A DNA stretch of 64,000 nucleotides from Montifringilla adamsi (Eukaryota; Chordata; Aves; Passeriformes; Passeridae): the NCBI GenBank assembly GCA_017590115.1, contig JAGGNK010007115.1, positions 1,845,967 to 1,909,966 of the forward strand, written 5' to 3'. Each line of letters opens with the position of its first letter. Position 1 is the first letter of the stretch. Positions 13,091-23,970 of this stretch are shown piece by piece. The notes below the pieces were generated by a model. The model was not told where the DNA came from. It saw nothing but the letters and a program-made list of their open reading frames with translations, and ran no database searches. Made by a program: the position numbers and the translations under genes.

Positions 13091-14549
13091 GTGTCAGGGT
13101 TAACAGAGTTGGGAATCCTTGGATTTGCTCTCCTTCACCTGGGATAATTGCAATTAAAACGTTGATTGTTTTCCTGCTGCAGATAAGGAGTGACATCCAC
13201 AGGGGGCTGGTATCTCCAGGCCCCGCATTCCAGAAGGTTTTTCAGTGCAAATCTGGGAAACATTACAGATCTTTATTCCCCTCTAGTGGCACATCCACAA
13301 AAATCCAGCTGAATATCCAACATGCTTCTTCCTCAGGGATCAGACTTTTTTACTGCTTTGCTTCCCAGTCCAAATATCCAGGTGGTGTTTGATTATTAAA
13401 TTGATTTTTGATACGTCGAGGGTGGAGGAGGCATTTCCAGCTGCTGCTTTTTCCAGGATGGGAATGAGGATCACAGCACATTGTCCTGGAAGAGATTCAC
13501 CTGTCACTCACCACAGGATAAAATCAGGAATAATTTAGAGCTTGAGAAGAAGAATTGATGGGAAGAGGAGCATTTTGGGAGAGTCAGCATCACCTGCCTC
13601 AAAGGTGCTGGGAGAGCAACTGGATCCCAATCCCTGCATGGAAAAACGGGAAAATTGAGGGGCTCCCAGGGAGGCATTTGTTGCAGGGAAACTATTCTGG
13701 AATTGATGTGGCTTTTTATCCTGCAGGAGAAGGAGGCTGAGCCCATCTGGGTGGCCACATGGTGGGACTGGGATCCAGGGCTGGGAACACTCCTGGAATG
13801 CCCAACTGGGCCACTTTGGAGGGGTTCACCCTCTAAAGCAAACCTGGGAAATGAGAGAGATGTGGAAACCCAGCAGAGATGGGAGAGAGGGAATAACATC
13901 AGTGGGAAAATCCTGATATCTGTGAAATGTAACATATTCCTCTTTTTTAAGCTTTTGTGGCAGTTTTGGTTGACTCCAGAATTCCCCGGTTTTGGATTTC
14001 ATTCCTCCAGGCAAAGCAGAAGAGGGCAGCTCATGGCACCTCAATTCCCTTGGGAAGAAAAAACAACTAAAATCCACTTTTTTAGCTCCAGGACCAGCAC
14101 CCACTGAAAACTTCCTTTAAAAAATTAATAAAGGATGGAATTAACAGCAGAATTTCCTTCGGAATTGTTTTACTAAAATACAAGAGTGGCCTCTAGTGGT
14201 GTCATCTCCTGAGTTGTCCTTCCCAGGATATGAAAAACAAGTGATTTGACTTATTAATTAGTAATAAATAATTAGTATCAGACTTCCTAATTAGTAATAA
14301 AACATAATTAGAAAATTTAAGTACTCTTTCAGCAACTCAACCCTCTCTTCCCAATAGTTTTTTTGCTCCTTATCAATCCTGATCTTCCCAAGCCAACCTT
14401 ACGTCAAAAATTCGACTGAAATGAGGCAGATTTTAAATTGGTATTATTTGGGACATTCGATGCTCTTACAATGGGAGATAAAAATAATTCTGGGGGTTTT
14501 TTTGGTTTTTTTGTTGTTTTTTTTTTTATCAATTAAGACTTGGAACAAA

Positions 14550-14765
14550 GTTTTGTTTGGGGTTTGATTTGTGGTCTGCTTTGGGATCTGGTTTAGGTCT
14601 TGGTTAGAGACCTGGTTTAGGGCCTGAGTTTGGTCTGGTTTAGGGCCTGGTTGTGGTCTGGTTTAGGACTTGGTTAAAGATCTGGTTTAAGGCCTGGTTT
14701 TGGTCTGGTTTAGGGCCTGGTTTTGGTCTGGTTTGGGGTCTGATTTGGGGCCTGGTTTGGAGCCA
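14550..14765. repeat. G/T-rich minisatellite (GGTTTAGGGCCTGGTTTTGG)
   Basis: About ten imperfect units containing TCTGGTTTAGGGCCTGGTT. The + strand is strongly G/T-biased with runs of GGG and GG. It resembles neither telomeric TTAGGG arrays (the hexamer is interrupted by CCTGG) nor a gene. Confidence 0.85.
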
Positions 14766-15576
14766 TCTCCAGGGCCCAGCTGCAGAGTTTTCATGCAGCA
14801 CTTACAGAGAACAAAGTAAAATCATTTTTTTTTCCCAGGATAAATCCCCACATCCCACATTTGCTGTCCCCTCAGGAGCACTCCGAGCTGGACTCTCCTT
14901 CACCCACCAGTGGCTTTTGGTTCCCACCTGGTCAGACAAACCCTGCCTGAATAAATGATTTTAAAGCATTGAGAAACCACTTTTGGGAGTGGTGATCAGC
15001 GCCAGCTCTCTCCAAAGCTGTGCCAATCACTCTGGAGGATTATTCGGATTATTCCTGGTTTATTTCCCTCTTTTTGCTGCCAACTTCAGCCCCTGCTTTG
15101 TGCAACTGCCTGGCAATTCTCAGGTTCAGCAGGAAGGGAAATGATGATAAATAACTGTGCCAATAAAAGACAATGGTTTTGAGCTGCTCTGGAGGTTTGG
15201 GCAAAGCAGCAAATCCCACAAATTCCCTTTCAAAACTGAGGGAAAAGGGTCGGGTGAGGATGGTATTTCCTGGCAAGGGTTTATCAGGAATAGACATCAC
15301 ACAAAAAGCATCACTTAGTTCTAGTGAGAGTCCTTCAATCACAGCGGGGAAAATGTGGGAAGAGGAGTTGCATAGAAATCCTTTCTGGATTTATAAAAAT
15401 GTTTGGATCTGGCTTTAGGGGCTGAAAATTGGGACTTTTTGCCCTGAGGATGGATCTGTACAATGGAAAATCCAGTGGTTGTGTTGTGCTGTTCCTTGTT
15501 CCTTGCATATTCCCCTGGCATAGGGAATGGCTCTGCCCAAAACAGGGCAAACCCAGCCCAGCCATCTGCAGGAGAA
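14766..15576. other. Gene-free interval
   Basis: No gene or repeat family recognised. Short frames below 100 codons on both strands carry no domain. Confidence 0.5.
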
Positions 15577-15785
15577 TCCTGGGAATGATGGCAAAAACCT
15601 CCTGGGAAATATGGCAAAAATGTCCTGGGAATTATGACAAAAATCCCCTGGAAATTATGGCAAAAAACTGGGAATTACAGCAAAAAATCTGCTGGGAATT
15701 ATGGTAAAAATGTCCTGGGAATGATGGCAAAAACCTCCTGGGAATTATGGCCAAAAACCCCTGGGAATTATGACCAAAACCTCCC
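15577..15785. repeat. 22-23 base minisatellite (CCTGGGAATTATGGCAAAAA)
   Basis: Nine or so units of a 22-23-base repeat differing mainly in the A run and in GGAATTATGG versus GGAATGATGG. It ends where the sequence becomes CCTCCCTAAACTGTTGG. Confidence 0.9.
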
Positions 15786-15891
15786 TAAACTGTTGGGGCT
15801 GGGGAGGAATAGTTGGAATTCATGGCCAAGCTGTGCTCTGGACCAGGCAGGTGGAGGAACTTCCCTTAGGAAAGCACAAAATTCCATTTTA

Positions 15892-16135
15892 TATGGAATG
15901 GGAATTGGTTGGGAGGGACCTTAAAGCCCATCCAGCTCCAGCCTCAGCACCTTCCAGTGCGCTCCAAACCCCGTCCTGATCACTTCCAAGGATGAGGCAG
16001 CCAGAGCTTTTCTGGGAATCTATGCCAGGTCCTGCCCACCTCACTGTAAAAAAACTTCATAATACCTCATCTAAATCAATCCATTTTTAGGTCAAGCCCA
16101 TTCCCCGTTGTCCTATCAAGAATCCCTATTTTTGG
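15892..16135 (-). mobile_element. CR1 LINE 3' fragment (antisense in window)
   Basis: Begins with TTGGGAGGGACCTTAAAGCC, the reverse complement of a CR1 tail. It continues through a degraded body with GAATCTATGCCAGGTCCTGC and, near its end, AAGCCCATTCCCCGTTGTCC, which is a typical CR1 block. The element reads on the - strand. Confidence 0.85.
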
Positions 16136-16628
16136 AGCTGCAGGACAAGGTGCCCTTGGCTGGCCAGCAGTGACTCGTGGCAGGGCAAGCTGTGCCCTCG
16201 CCGTGCTCCTCCAGGCGTGGCCCAGCTCCCTTTCCTCAGGAACACAATGATCTTCCCTGACCTTCCAGCTCAAGCTGTTCCCAGAAAAAAAAAGGAGCTC
16301 CAGCTGCTCCACAAAATCCCTTTTGCACCAAGCCTTGCAGTTGGTTTGGGAAACTTGCCTGGGAAAAGCTGCTTCGTGAGCTCAGCTCGGAGTCTTCCAG
16401 CAGTCTTGGTCCTTTCAGGAATTTAAAATAGCAAAAAATTAAATGTAAAATCCAAGGATCTTTTGGGATACTGGTGAAGGTGAGCAGGGTTTGTGTCCTG
16501 TTGCAAACCCTCCCTGAGATGGTGAAATCCCATCAAATTAGTCCCAATAATTTTGAGGATTCAGGAGGCTGGATGGGGATGCAGATTCTTGGGAATGAAC
16601 CCAGACTCGGGTGTGTCCATCTGGAGGG
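16136..16628. other. Gene-free interval
   Basis: Nothing recognisable apart from the sequence leading into the 45-base minisatellite. Confidence 0.5.
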
Positions 16629-17035
16629 ACAGGGAATGAGGGACACAATTCCAACAGGAACAATGGGATCATCCCAAGGAATGAGTGACATAGTTCCAGC
16701 CAGGAGCTGTGGGATTATCCCAAGAAATGAGGGACACAATCCCAACAGGAACTATGGAATTCTCCCAGGGAATGAGGGACAAAATTCCAATGCGAGCTGT
16801 GGGATTATCCCAAGGATTGAGGGACACAATTCCAACAGGAACTATGGGATTCTCCCAGGGAATGAGGGATACAATTCCAACAGGAACGATGGGATTCTCC
16901 CAGGGAATGAGGGACACAATCCCAACAGGAACTGTGGGATTCTCCCAAGAAATTAGGGATACAATTCCAACAGGAATGATGGGATTCTCCCAGGGAATGA
17001 GGGACACAATCCCAACGGGAGCTGTGGATTCTCCC
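16629..17035. repeat. 45-base minisatellite, nine units
   Basis: Units start near 16639, 16686, 16731, 16776, 16821, 16866, 16911, 16956 and 17001, so the spacing is almost exactly 45 bases. Each contains GGGACACAATTCCAACAGG and GGGATTCTCCCAGGGAATGA. As 45 is a multiple of three, frames on both strands remain open over the array; these are treated as repeat artefacts. Confidence 0.95.
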
Positions 17036-18065
17036 AGGGCTCCTCCCGTGCTGCTGCCTGGCACTGAGCATCCAGCACTGCGCCAAATCCAGTTTGCAGG
17101 AATTCATTGGGATTCCAGGCTCTGGAGAACATAAATATAAAGTCAGCCTCATTATTTTGTTGGGAATAGTGGGGCCTGGAATATTTTAAATCCATATCAA
17201 GCACGACTGGTGGTGCCCAAAATTCCATATGAGGCTCAGCTTGCATAAAAACTCCCATGGATTAAATCAAACATTCCAAGAAACAACAGCAAATCCCACA
17301 TTCCCATTGGTTGTGTTACAAAAGGAGACCACGAGCTCCTTGGAGAAGCTCCTTGGTTAACCCTTTGTTTGCCTGGATTTTCCCTGGATTTCCAAAGGCT
17401 GGGGATCATGGGGAGGTTTTACAACTGTGAAACCATTCCCACTTTTCCTGCCTCTCTAGCTTCCCTGCAGCCTCTCCAGGAGGGCTCTGAGGTGCCCAAA
17501 CCTTCCTTTCTCCAGGGAAATATTCCAAATTTTCACAGCCTCTTCTCTCCTACCTGGGTATTGTTGAATTCCCTCTTTTTTGGACTCAATATTCCTCATT
17601 TTTCTGCACTGATTTTTGTCTTTTTTTTTTTTTTCCTCCCACATGGACAAAATCCAAGCCCTATAAATCCACTGTGTAAACAGGAATATCCTTCCCTGAA
17701 TGGGATTATTATTCCCAAAAAGCAAGCTGTCATTCCAAGAGGCAAAATCCTGTTTATTCTGGAGACACCAGCGCTGCTTACATAAAATCCAGACTGAATT
17801 AAAAGCTCCCATTTGGACCATTCCTGGACAGTTTGGGGCCAGTTTTCCAGGTTTTCAGACCCCCAAATCCTCTTTTTTCTTCAGTTTAGTCCCTGTTTTC
17901 CTCTCCACGTGTGGAAGATCCTGGCTGCAGCCTCACCCCCTGTGGAAGCAGAGCTGTGCCCACTCAAATTCCAGATGTTTTTGGCCTTGGAGAGCTTGGA
18001 GGAGCTGGGATCCAAAGGGTGCCCCATGGAGAGCTGGATCCTGCTCGGGATCACGCCAGGACAGC
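17036..18065. other. Gene-free interval
   Basis: No gene recognised. There is a T run near 17621-17634 and a few frames of 75-140 codons on both strands without domains. Confidence 0.5.
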
Positions 18066-18260
18066 GGGAAAACTTTTTTTAAATAAAAATATTTTCATTA
18101 ATAAAAACCTTTTCTTTATAAAAGTATTTTATTTATAAAACTATTGTATCCATAAAATATTCCACTCATAAAGTATTTTCCTTATAAAAATATTTTTCTT
18201 TTCAACTTTTAAATTTATTTATATTCAAAAATCCTTTTTTTAATTATAAAAATCATCACC
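18066..18260. repeat. AT-rich degenerate repeat (ATAAAAATATTTT)
   Basis: Repeated words such as TTATAAAAATATTTT and TTATAAAGTATTTT with a loose 20-25-base spacing, in a block with very little G or C. Confidence 0.7.
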
Positions 18261-18716
18261 TGCTCATTTCCTTAAACTCCACCAATTCCAAACCATTCCT
18301 GACAAAACTCATCCGCCAAGGATTTTTTTCCCTTATTTATCCCAGCTCCACCCGTGGATTTAAAGGTTGTTTTCCTTCTTTTATTTGGAAAAGCTGTTCC
18401 ATAGCTGTGTCAGCTTTTCCATGGAAACAGCCCCGCCTCTGCTCCAGGGCTCAGAGCTGTGGGGAGCACTGGGAGCACTGGGAATTGGGGAAGAATTTCT
18501 GGGAGCTCCGATGGATCAGGAAAACTCCAGGGAAGGGAATATTTAAACCTGGAATGGGAAAGGCACAGAGAGGGCAAAACTCCCCTTTCCCTCCTGGTGT
18601 TCCCAGGCTGATCCAAGATTCCCTTTTCCTTCTCATCCCTGCTGAAGGAAGGATGCTGGAGCTGCCATGGGATACCTGGATCTTCCACTCCTGCTGCAGT
18701 TCATGGGAAGCAGTCA

Positions 18717-18870
18717 GGGAAAGGAAAAGGAAAAGGAAAAGGAAAAGGAAAAGGAAAAGGAAAAGGAAAAGGAAAAGGAAAAGGAAAAGGAAAAGGAATG
18801 GGAAAATGAATGGGAAAAGGAATGGGAAAAGGAATGGGAAAATGAATGGGAAAAGGAATGGGAAAAAGAA
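18717..18870. repeat. (GGAAAA)n microsatellite grading into a 12-base repeat
   Basis: A run of about thirteen perfect GGAAAA hexamers, followed by GAATGGGAAAATGAATGGG-type units in which ATG replaces some positions. The + strand is all purine in the first part. The apparent Lys/Arg/Glu-rich frames are translations of the repeat. Confidence 0.95.
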
Positions 18871-18957
18871 ATTCAGAGCCCAAAGTGACATTAAATAAAT
18901 CCCCAAAGTGTTTTTCCTAAGGAAGTAACTGAGGGTAAGAAAGCGTGGGCACGAAAA

Positions 18958-19205
18958 TCATGGAATTCTGGAATGGTTTGGGTTGGGAGGGACCTTCAAG
19001 CTGATGCAGGTCCATGGGCAGGGACAATTCCCACCATCCCAGCCTGCTCCAAACCCAATCCAGCCTGGTCTTGGACACTGCCAGGGATCCAGGGGCAGCC
19101 CCAGCTTCTCTGGGAAATGCATTCCAGCCCCTTCCAGGGGAGAATTCCTTCCCAGTATCCCATCTACATCTCCCCTCTTCCACCTCAAAGCCATTCCTGC
19201 TTTTC
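18958..19205 (-). mobile_element. CR1 LINE 3' fragment (antisense in window)
   Basis: Opens with GGTTTGGGTTGGGAGGGACC and passes through TCCATGGGCAGGGACAATTC, AATCCAGCCTGGTCTTGGAC and CCAGGGATCCAGGGGCAGCC, all standard CR1 3' blocks in reverse complement. The copy is 5'-truncated and reads on the - strand. Confidence 0.9.
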
Positions 19206-20374
19206 CAGCTCATGCACAAATCCCAGAGATTTTATTGTGGCTTCATTGTTTCCTTTTTTTCCTTTCTCCTGCTTAAAAAGATGCCGAAAACTCCCAAAGA
19301 AAAATTCTTTCCATATGATCCCAGCACTTTCCCTCTTGGCTGGAACTCTGGATGTGGTTTTGGGTTCTGTGGTGGAGTTTTTTTCATCCTTTTTTTTTTT
19401 TTTAATCCCAATTTTTTTTTTACTTTTTATTTCCATCCCTGGGAGAGGCCCTGCAGAATTCCAGACTGGCAGCAAATCCCAAGGAAACCGGAGTGGGACA
19501 AAGGCTCAGGAGCCCGGCACAAGTTGGTGCAAGCAAAGAAAACCAGGGAAAAAATTCCTTTTGCCAAGGTTTCCTAAGGATCCAGCCTGACTTTCCGTGT
19601 TTCTCTTGGATCCCAGCACGGAAGCTGCAGCCTGGCTGGAGAGCTGCAGCAGCAGCAGCAGAGGAACAGCAAGGGAAGGAAAATCCAGGGATTCTGAGGG
19701 ACCAGGTGAGTTACAGGGATCGGGATAAAGGGATGGGATCCCCTGTGGGAACATTCCACCCTGCTGAGCAGATTCCTTGGGAAAAGCAGGAATGAGGGGG
19801 TTTGGGAGTGCTGGGCTGGCTTTAATTTGTCCCAGTTAAAATTCTCTATCCCGTTATCCACCCTGCACACCCCAGGACGGAGCTTTTCCCAGCATCCCCA
19901 GCAGGGATGCTGCTCCCGGTGGGATGGTGATGGACACAGGGCAGGAAGGAGCCGCTTCCAGAAGTCTCCACAGGTTTGGAAACTTCCAGGGAATTCGCTT
20001 CTCCAGCCCTTTGGAATGTGCTGCTCGCTCCGGGATGGGATTGGGATCCAGGCACCGCATCCTGGGGGGAAAATCCCACCCGGGAGCCTCTGCAGGGACA
20101 ACCCCGAATTCTCGCTGAATTCCCAGGATGGGCAAATCCCGGGAAAGCTGCTTCTCCATCGGGAAGGGTGAAGGAGGGATCCATGCCGGCCGATTCCATC
20201 AGGGGGGTTTGTCCTGCGGGAGAAGCTGCCCTGGGAATGACTTTTACTGTAATTCCTGCTGAATCACCGCCTGGGCTGGCTCGGGAGCCGGGAATTCTGC
20301 CAGGGAGCCGCCCAGCCTGGAGCAGGGACAATTCCAGGACACTGCAGGAGTCAGAGGTGCGGGCAGGGACACGG
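19206..20374. other. Gene-free interval
   Basis: No gene recognised. T runs at 19390-19420 and a CAG run at 19648-19660 (GCAGCAGCAGCAG) are the only distinctive sequences. Confidence 0.5.
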
Positions 20375-20710
20375 AGAGGGAGAGAGGGAAGAGCTGTTCC
20401 TTGGGAATCGGGAGCATCCTCCTAGAGGGAAGAGCTGTTCCTTGGGAATCGGGAACATCCTCCTGCTCCCTGTCCCAGTGTGGGGTGGAATCCTGGGATA
20501 AAGAGAAGGAAAAAGGGAAAAGCTCTTCCCTTGGGAATCACAAATCCCCTCCTGCTCCCTGTCTGTGTTCCCTTGGGAATGAGGAACCTCCTGCTCCCCG
20601 TCCCAGGGCAGGGTGGAATCCTGGGATAAAGAGAAGGAAAAAGGAAAAAGCTGTTCCCTTGGGAATCACAAACCTCCTCCTGCTAGGGCAGGATGGAACC
20701 TTGGGAATTT
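20375..20710. repeat. Complex tandem repeat (AGAGCTGTTCCTTGGGAATC)
   Basis: Several imperfect units carrying AAAGCTGTTCCCTTGGGAAT, CCTCCTGCTCCCTGTC and GGTGGAATCCTGGGATAAAG recur with variable spacing (about 40 and then about 110 bases), giving nested repetition. Confidence 0.75.
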
Positions 20711-21879
20711 GCAGGAATCCAGGTGCACAGGAGTTTTTCCATCCAGGCACAGCCTCTCCTCCTGCAGCACCCCCATGGAATTGGGTTAAATCCGTCCAAA
20801 CCTCCCTTGGTGAAGGGATATTTCCTTGGGAACCTCGTCTCTTCCCATTCCTGGTGAATTCCTGGTGAATTCCTAGCAGGTGAGCTTGCTGCTCAGGGCT
20901 GGCTCCTCCCAGGATGGAGGAATTCAGGGAATCACCCCCACTGGAAACAGGCCCGGGCTAAAAAACATCAGAAATTTAAAAATAAATTTTAAATAATGGA
21001 TAATTGCAAAAGGAGCTACAAATTCCCAGACAAATATTCACCCAGGCACTGCAAATCCAGCTGCAGCTCCACTCCTGGATCTCTCCATGGCTGGATCCTG
21101 TTTTTCCCTCCATTCCTGCCTCTCTCGCAGCTCCAGCAGCACGTCCAGCCCCTCTTCTCCATCATCCCAGGGTTGGATAAACACCCCGGACAAGGACCTC
21201 GCTCATCCTCCAACCACAACAGGCAGTGGGAATTCCTAACCCACTTCCTTTTTGGGATACAAATATTCCTGCCTGGGAGTTCTCAAATCACTTCTGCCAC
21301 AGCCCAGCTCCTGCAGGATCTCCGGGATATTTTATCCGACAGGAGCTGCCGGAGCTCGGCACCAGAATCCAGCAGCATTTTCCTTGGAAAACACACAAAA
21401 TCCTCCAGTGTTTTGGGCTTTTCCACAAGGAGCTGCCCACTAAGAAATTTTAGATCCTCCTGGGGGAGAAAATCAAACAAATCCCCGGGAAATCCTTTCC
21501 AAGAGGAAGCGCTGTGTGGGACAATCCCAGCCCTGAGGATGCCTCGTTTCCTGCTGCTCCCGATCCAAGGAGCTCCGGAGCCGTGAGGAGCTTCAGGCTG
21601 GAGAGAAGATAAAAGGTAAAAAGGCACAACTGGAATATTTTCCTTATTTCTGGAATGGTGCTGAGCTTCGGAGCTGGCACATCCGTGAGTTTTCCATCAA
21701 GGTTTTGGGTTTAACTGTGGGGTTTTAATCGAGGTTTGTCCTAAATTAAAAGGGGCAGTGCCTGGTGTTGTCCATGAATTTAAAGCAAGGATAGTTATGG
21801 ATTTCTTTTTCAAGTGAAGTCCTAGGAATAACCCTAGGAAGGAAAACACCAGCAGGAATTCAGAGTGTGGCTCAGGGAA
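20711..21879. other. Gene-free interval upstream of C1QTNF8
   Basis: No coding exon seen. A + strand frame of about 196 codons (20996-21586) has no recognisable domain. This is a place where a non-coding first exon of C1QTNF8 could lie, but no specific exon can be supported. Confidence 0.4.
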
Positions 21880-21950
21880 CCCCAGAATTCCTGAGGTTGG
21901 AAAAGTCCTCCAAGACCATCAAGTCCATCCTGGGCAGGTTTTTAAGATTT
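21880..21950 (-). mobile_element. Short CR1 3'-end fragment
   Basis: GAATTCCTGAGGTTGGAAAA then TCCTCCAAGACCATCAAGTC is the reverse complement of a CR1 terminus. The fragment is only about 70 bases long. Confidence 0.7.
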
Positions 21951-22671
21951 TCTGCCCATTTAGCCTTCCTGCGCTTCTATTTCCAGCTGGAAACTCAAAG
22001 ATTACTTTAAAAATTAATGGAAATTAAAAAGGATTTAATAACATGGAATTCAAGCAATGAATGCTGATGGAAAAGGGGGATTGATCCCTCCTCCAGCTGC
22101 TACTGGAATGAGGTACAATTACGAATCCAAAGGATTTCAGGAAAGAACATTCCCTGCTCTCAGAGGCAAAGTCATTATTTTCCTGCTAATGAGGATTTCT
22201 TGGATTTCCAGGAAGCTGGAACAGTGTGGCTGACACTTCTTTTCCAGCAGGGAAGAATGGGAAGAAAACATTTCCCAGGAATGCTGGTCCAATCCCACTC
22301 CTGACAAGTTTTTCCTCCTTTTTTCCCCACCTGGCTCATTTTGTTCCCAGGGAAGCAGCTCCAAGGCTGGAAGTTCTCCCTCTGGGTGTCCATGGAATGA
22401 AATCTATGAATCCTGGATTTCCAGTGGAATCCAGGCCATCCAGCACCCCCTTCCCGACCTATTCCAGGAATTCCAGCTGGTGGAAGAGGAGCCATTCCCA
22501 GCCCAGGGTCAGCCCGAGTCCATCTCACTAATTGGACTTTGGAGAAGATCCACGGAGGCATCGATCCAAGAAATCTGTCCTGGATGAGGCTCCACTGCAA
22601 TCACTGCAATGACACTAATTACACATGGAATGGGAATGAGTGGCCAATCTTCAGCTCCAATCCTTCCCTGG

Positions 22672-23045
22672 GAACAGGTCAGTGAGGAGCCAGAGAAAAT
22701 TCCTCTTCTTTTCACCTGTTCCTACGGAGGGATTGGAGCTGATTCTGGGAGAAATCCAGGGGAAAAATGTGTTTGATGTGGAAAACAGAGGAATTTTCTC
22801 TGGCTCTTCACTGACCTGTTCCTAGGGAAGGATTGAGCTGAGTCTGGGAGAAATCCAGGGAAAAAAAATGCCTCAGATGGAGAAAAAAGGGGAAGAAAAA
22901 AGAGGAATTTTCTCCCTGGATTTCTCCCAGAATCAGCTCAAATTTTCCTTAGAAACAGGTAAATGAGGAACCACAGAAAATTCCTCTTTTTTTCCCCATA
23001 TGAGGCATTTTTTCCCCCCCTGGATTTCTCCCAGTATCAGATGAA
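22672..23045. repeat. Cluster of inverted repeats
   Basis: The arm at about 22675-22705 (GTGAGGAGCCAGAGAAAATT) returns reversed at about 22788-22819 (AATTTTCTCTGGCTCTTCAC) with one mismatch in the quoted part. AGCTGATTCTGGGAGAAATC at 22737 returns reversed as GATTTCTCCCAGAATCAGCT near 22920. GAGAAATCCAGGG with AATGCCTCAGATG near 22850-22880 returns reversed near 22998-23035. The result is an interleaved, roughly palindromic block of about 370 bases. Confidence 0.75.
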
Positions 23046-23737
23046 AATCAGAGGGATGAAAATCTAACCAAGGATTCCCAAACCCCAGGGTTTGTGCCGA
23101 GCAAATCCAGTTTGGTGCAGCTCTTTGGGTTTCCATTCCACACATGGGAAAATCAAACTGGAAAATACACACAGGAATTCCGATTGGAAGAGAATATGGG
23201 AATGGATAAACCATGGAAAGAAGTCACTGTCAAGAGGCTGCCAGAGAACATTTAAAGATAGAAATGCTTTTGATTTCTGTTGCTTTTGTTTTTCTTCTGG
23301 GCTTTTCCTCCCCCAAAAAATCAGGTTTTGGCTCTATATTTAAATAAAATTCCATATTTTGCCCTTAATTTTGAATTTTTTGGGATACTGAGGCACCAAA
23401 CAAGCCAACAGAGCATGACTTTTGTCTTTTCCCCAGAAATTTCCTGTAGCGGTTGTTCCAAGAGCTTTTCCAGCCGAGCTTCTGCTCCCAGCAGGTTTTG
23501 TTTGGCTTGGGATTTTTTTCCCCCCGTCCTTTTGTTGACCTGGTGTCTCTCAGCATCTGTCACAGGTAATGCCAGCCAGGAATCGCCTTTCCCAGCGCTC
23601 CGAGGGGCACCATTCCCACCCGGAGTCTCCCGGTGCCACTCCAGGATCCGTTAATAATTAACCCCAAGGAAAGCACTCGCCAGGTGGCCCTGATTGGGAT
23701 CGCCCCGTTAATGGTTTGTGTTCCCTCTCCTCCCCAG
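23046..23737. other. Interval leading into C1QTNF8
   Basis: No coding exon recognised. The last 20 bases are a strong pyrimidine tract ending in CTCCTCCCCAG, read as the splice acceptor in front of the first coding exon of C1QTNF8. Confidence 0.5.
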
Positions 23738-23970
23738 CTGCTCCCGAGGGAGGATGAGCACCGTGATCCTGCTGCTCCTGCTTTCCGCCGGGAATGCCGC
23801 ATCCCAGCCGGAGAAGGCGCTGCCCCGGCGGCGCCTGGCGTGCGTGAGGTGCTGCGGGCCCTCGGAGCAGCCCGTGTCCATCTTCTCCCAAAGGTCTGCC
23901 AGGATGAGCGGCCAGCCCGAATATTCCCTGCCCAAAATCCAGCCCACCATCGACATCACCATCCTCAAAG
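23738..23970 (+). other. C1QTNF8: C1QTNF8 first coding exon
   Basis: The acceptor TTCCCTCTCCTCCCCAG ends at 23737, giving 16 bases of 5' UTR before the ATG at 23754. This implies at least one non-coding exon upstream. The exon ends CTCAAAG at 23970 before the donor GTGGGT. It encodes the signal peptide, the Cys-rich motif and the hinge up to the collagen stalk. Confidence 0.85.

Larger units (their letters stand above)
10671..14545. other. Gene-free interval with two CpG/AT-distinct blocks
   Basis: No gene was recognised. Two stretches differ from the surroundings: 11265-11480, which has CpGs and few GGAAT words, and 12785-13090, rich in TAAT and GATA motifs. Both are described separately as possible conserved non-coding elements. 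The remaining frames overlap on both strands without domains. An AT-rich stretch lies at 14240-14320. Confidence 0.5.

Noticed and set aside
14550..14765. TTTAGGG-containing G-rich repeat considered as interstitial telomere sequence
   Set aside because: The hexamer is not tandem; it is interrupted by CCTGG and TTTGG in a longer unit.
1..23700. CACNA1H, expected beyond C1QTNF8 from human gene order
   Set aside because: No exon resembling its conserved channel segments was seen; it is probably outside the window to the left.
23718..23753. An earlier in-frame start for C1QTNF8 at 23718
   Set aside because: That codon is GTG and lies inside the pyrimidine-rich splice acceptor; the ATG at 23754 begins a proper signal peptide.
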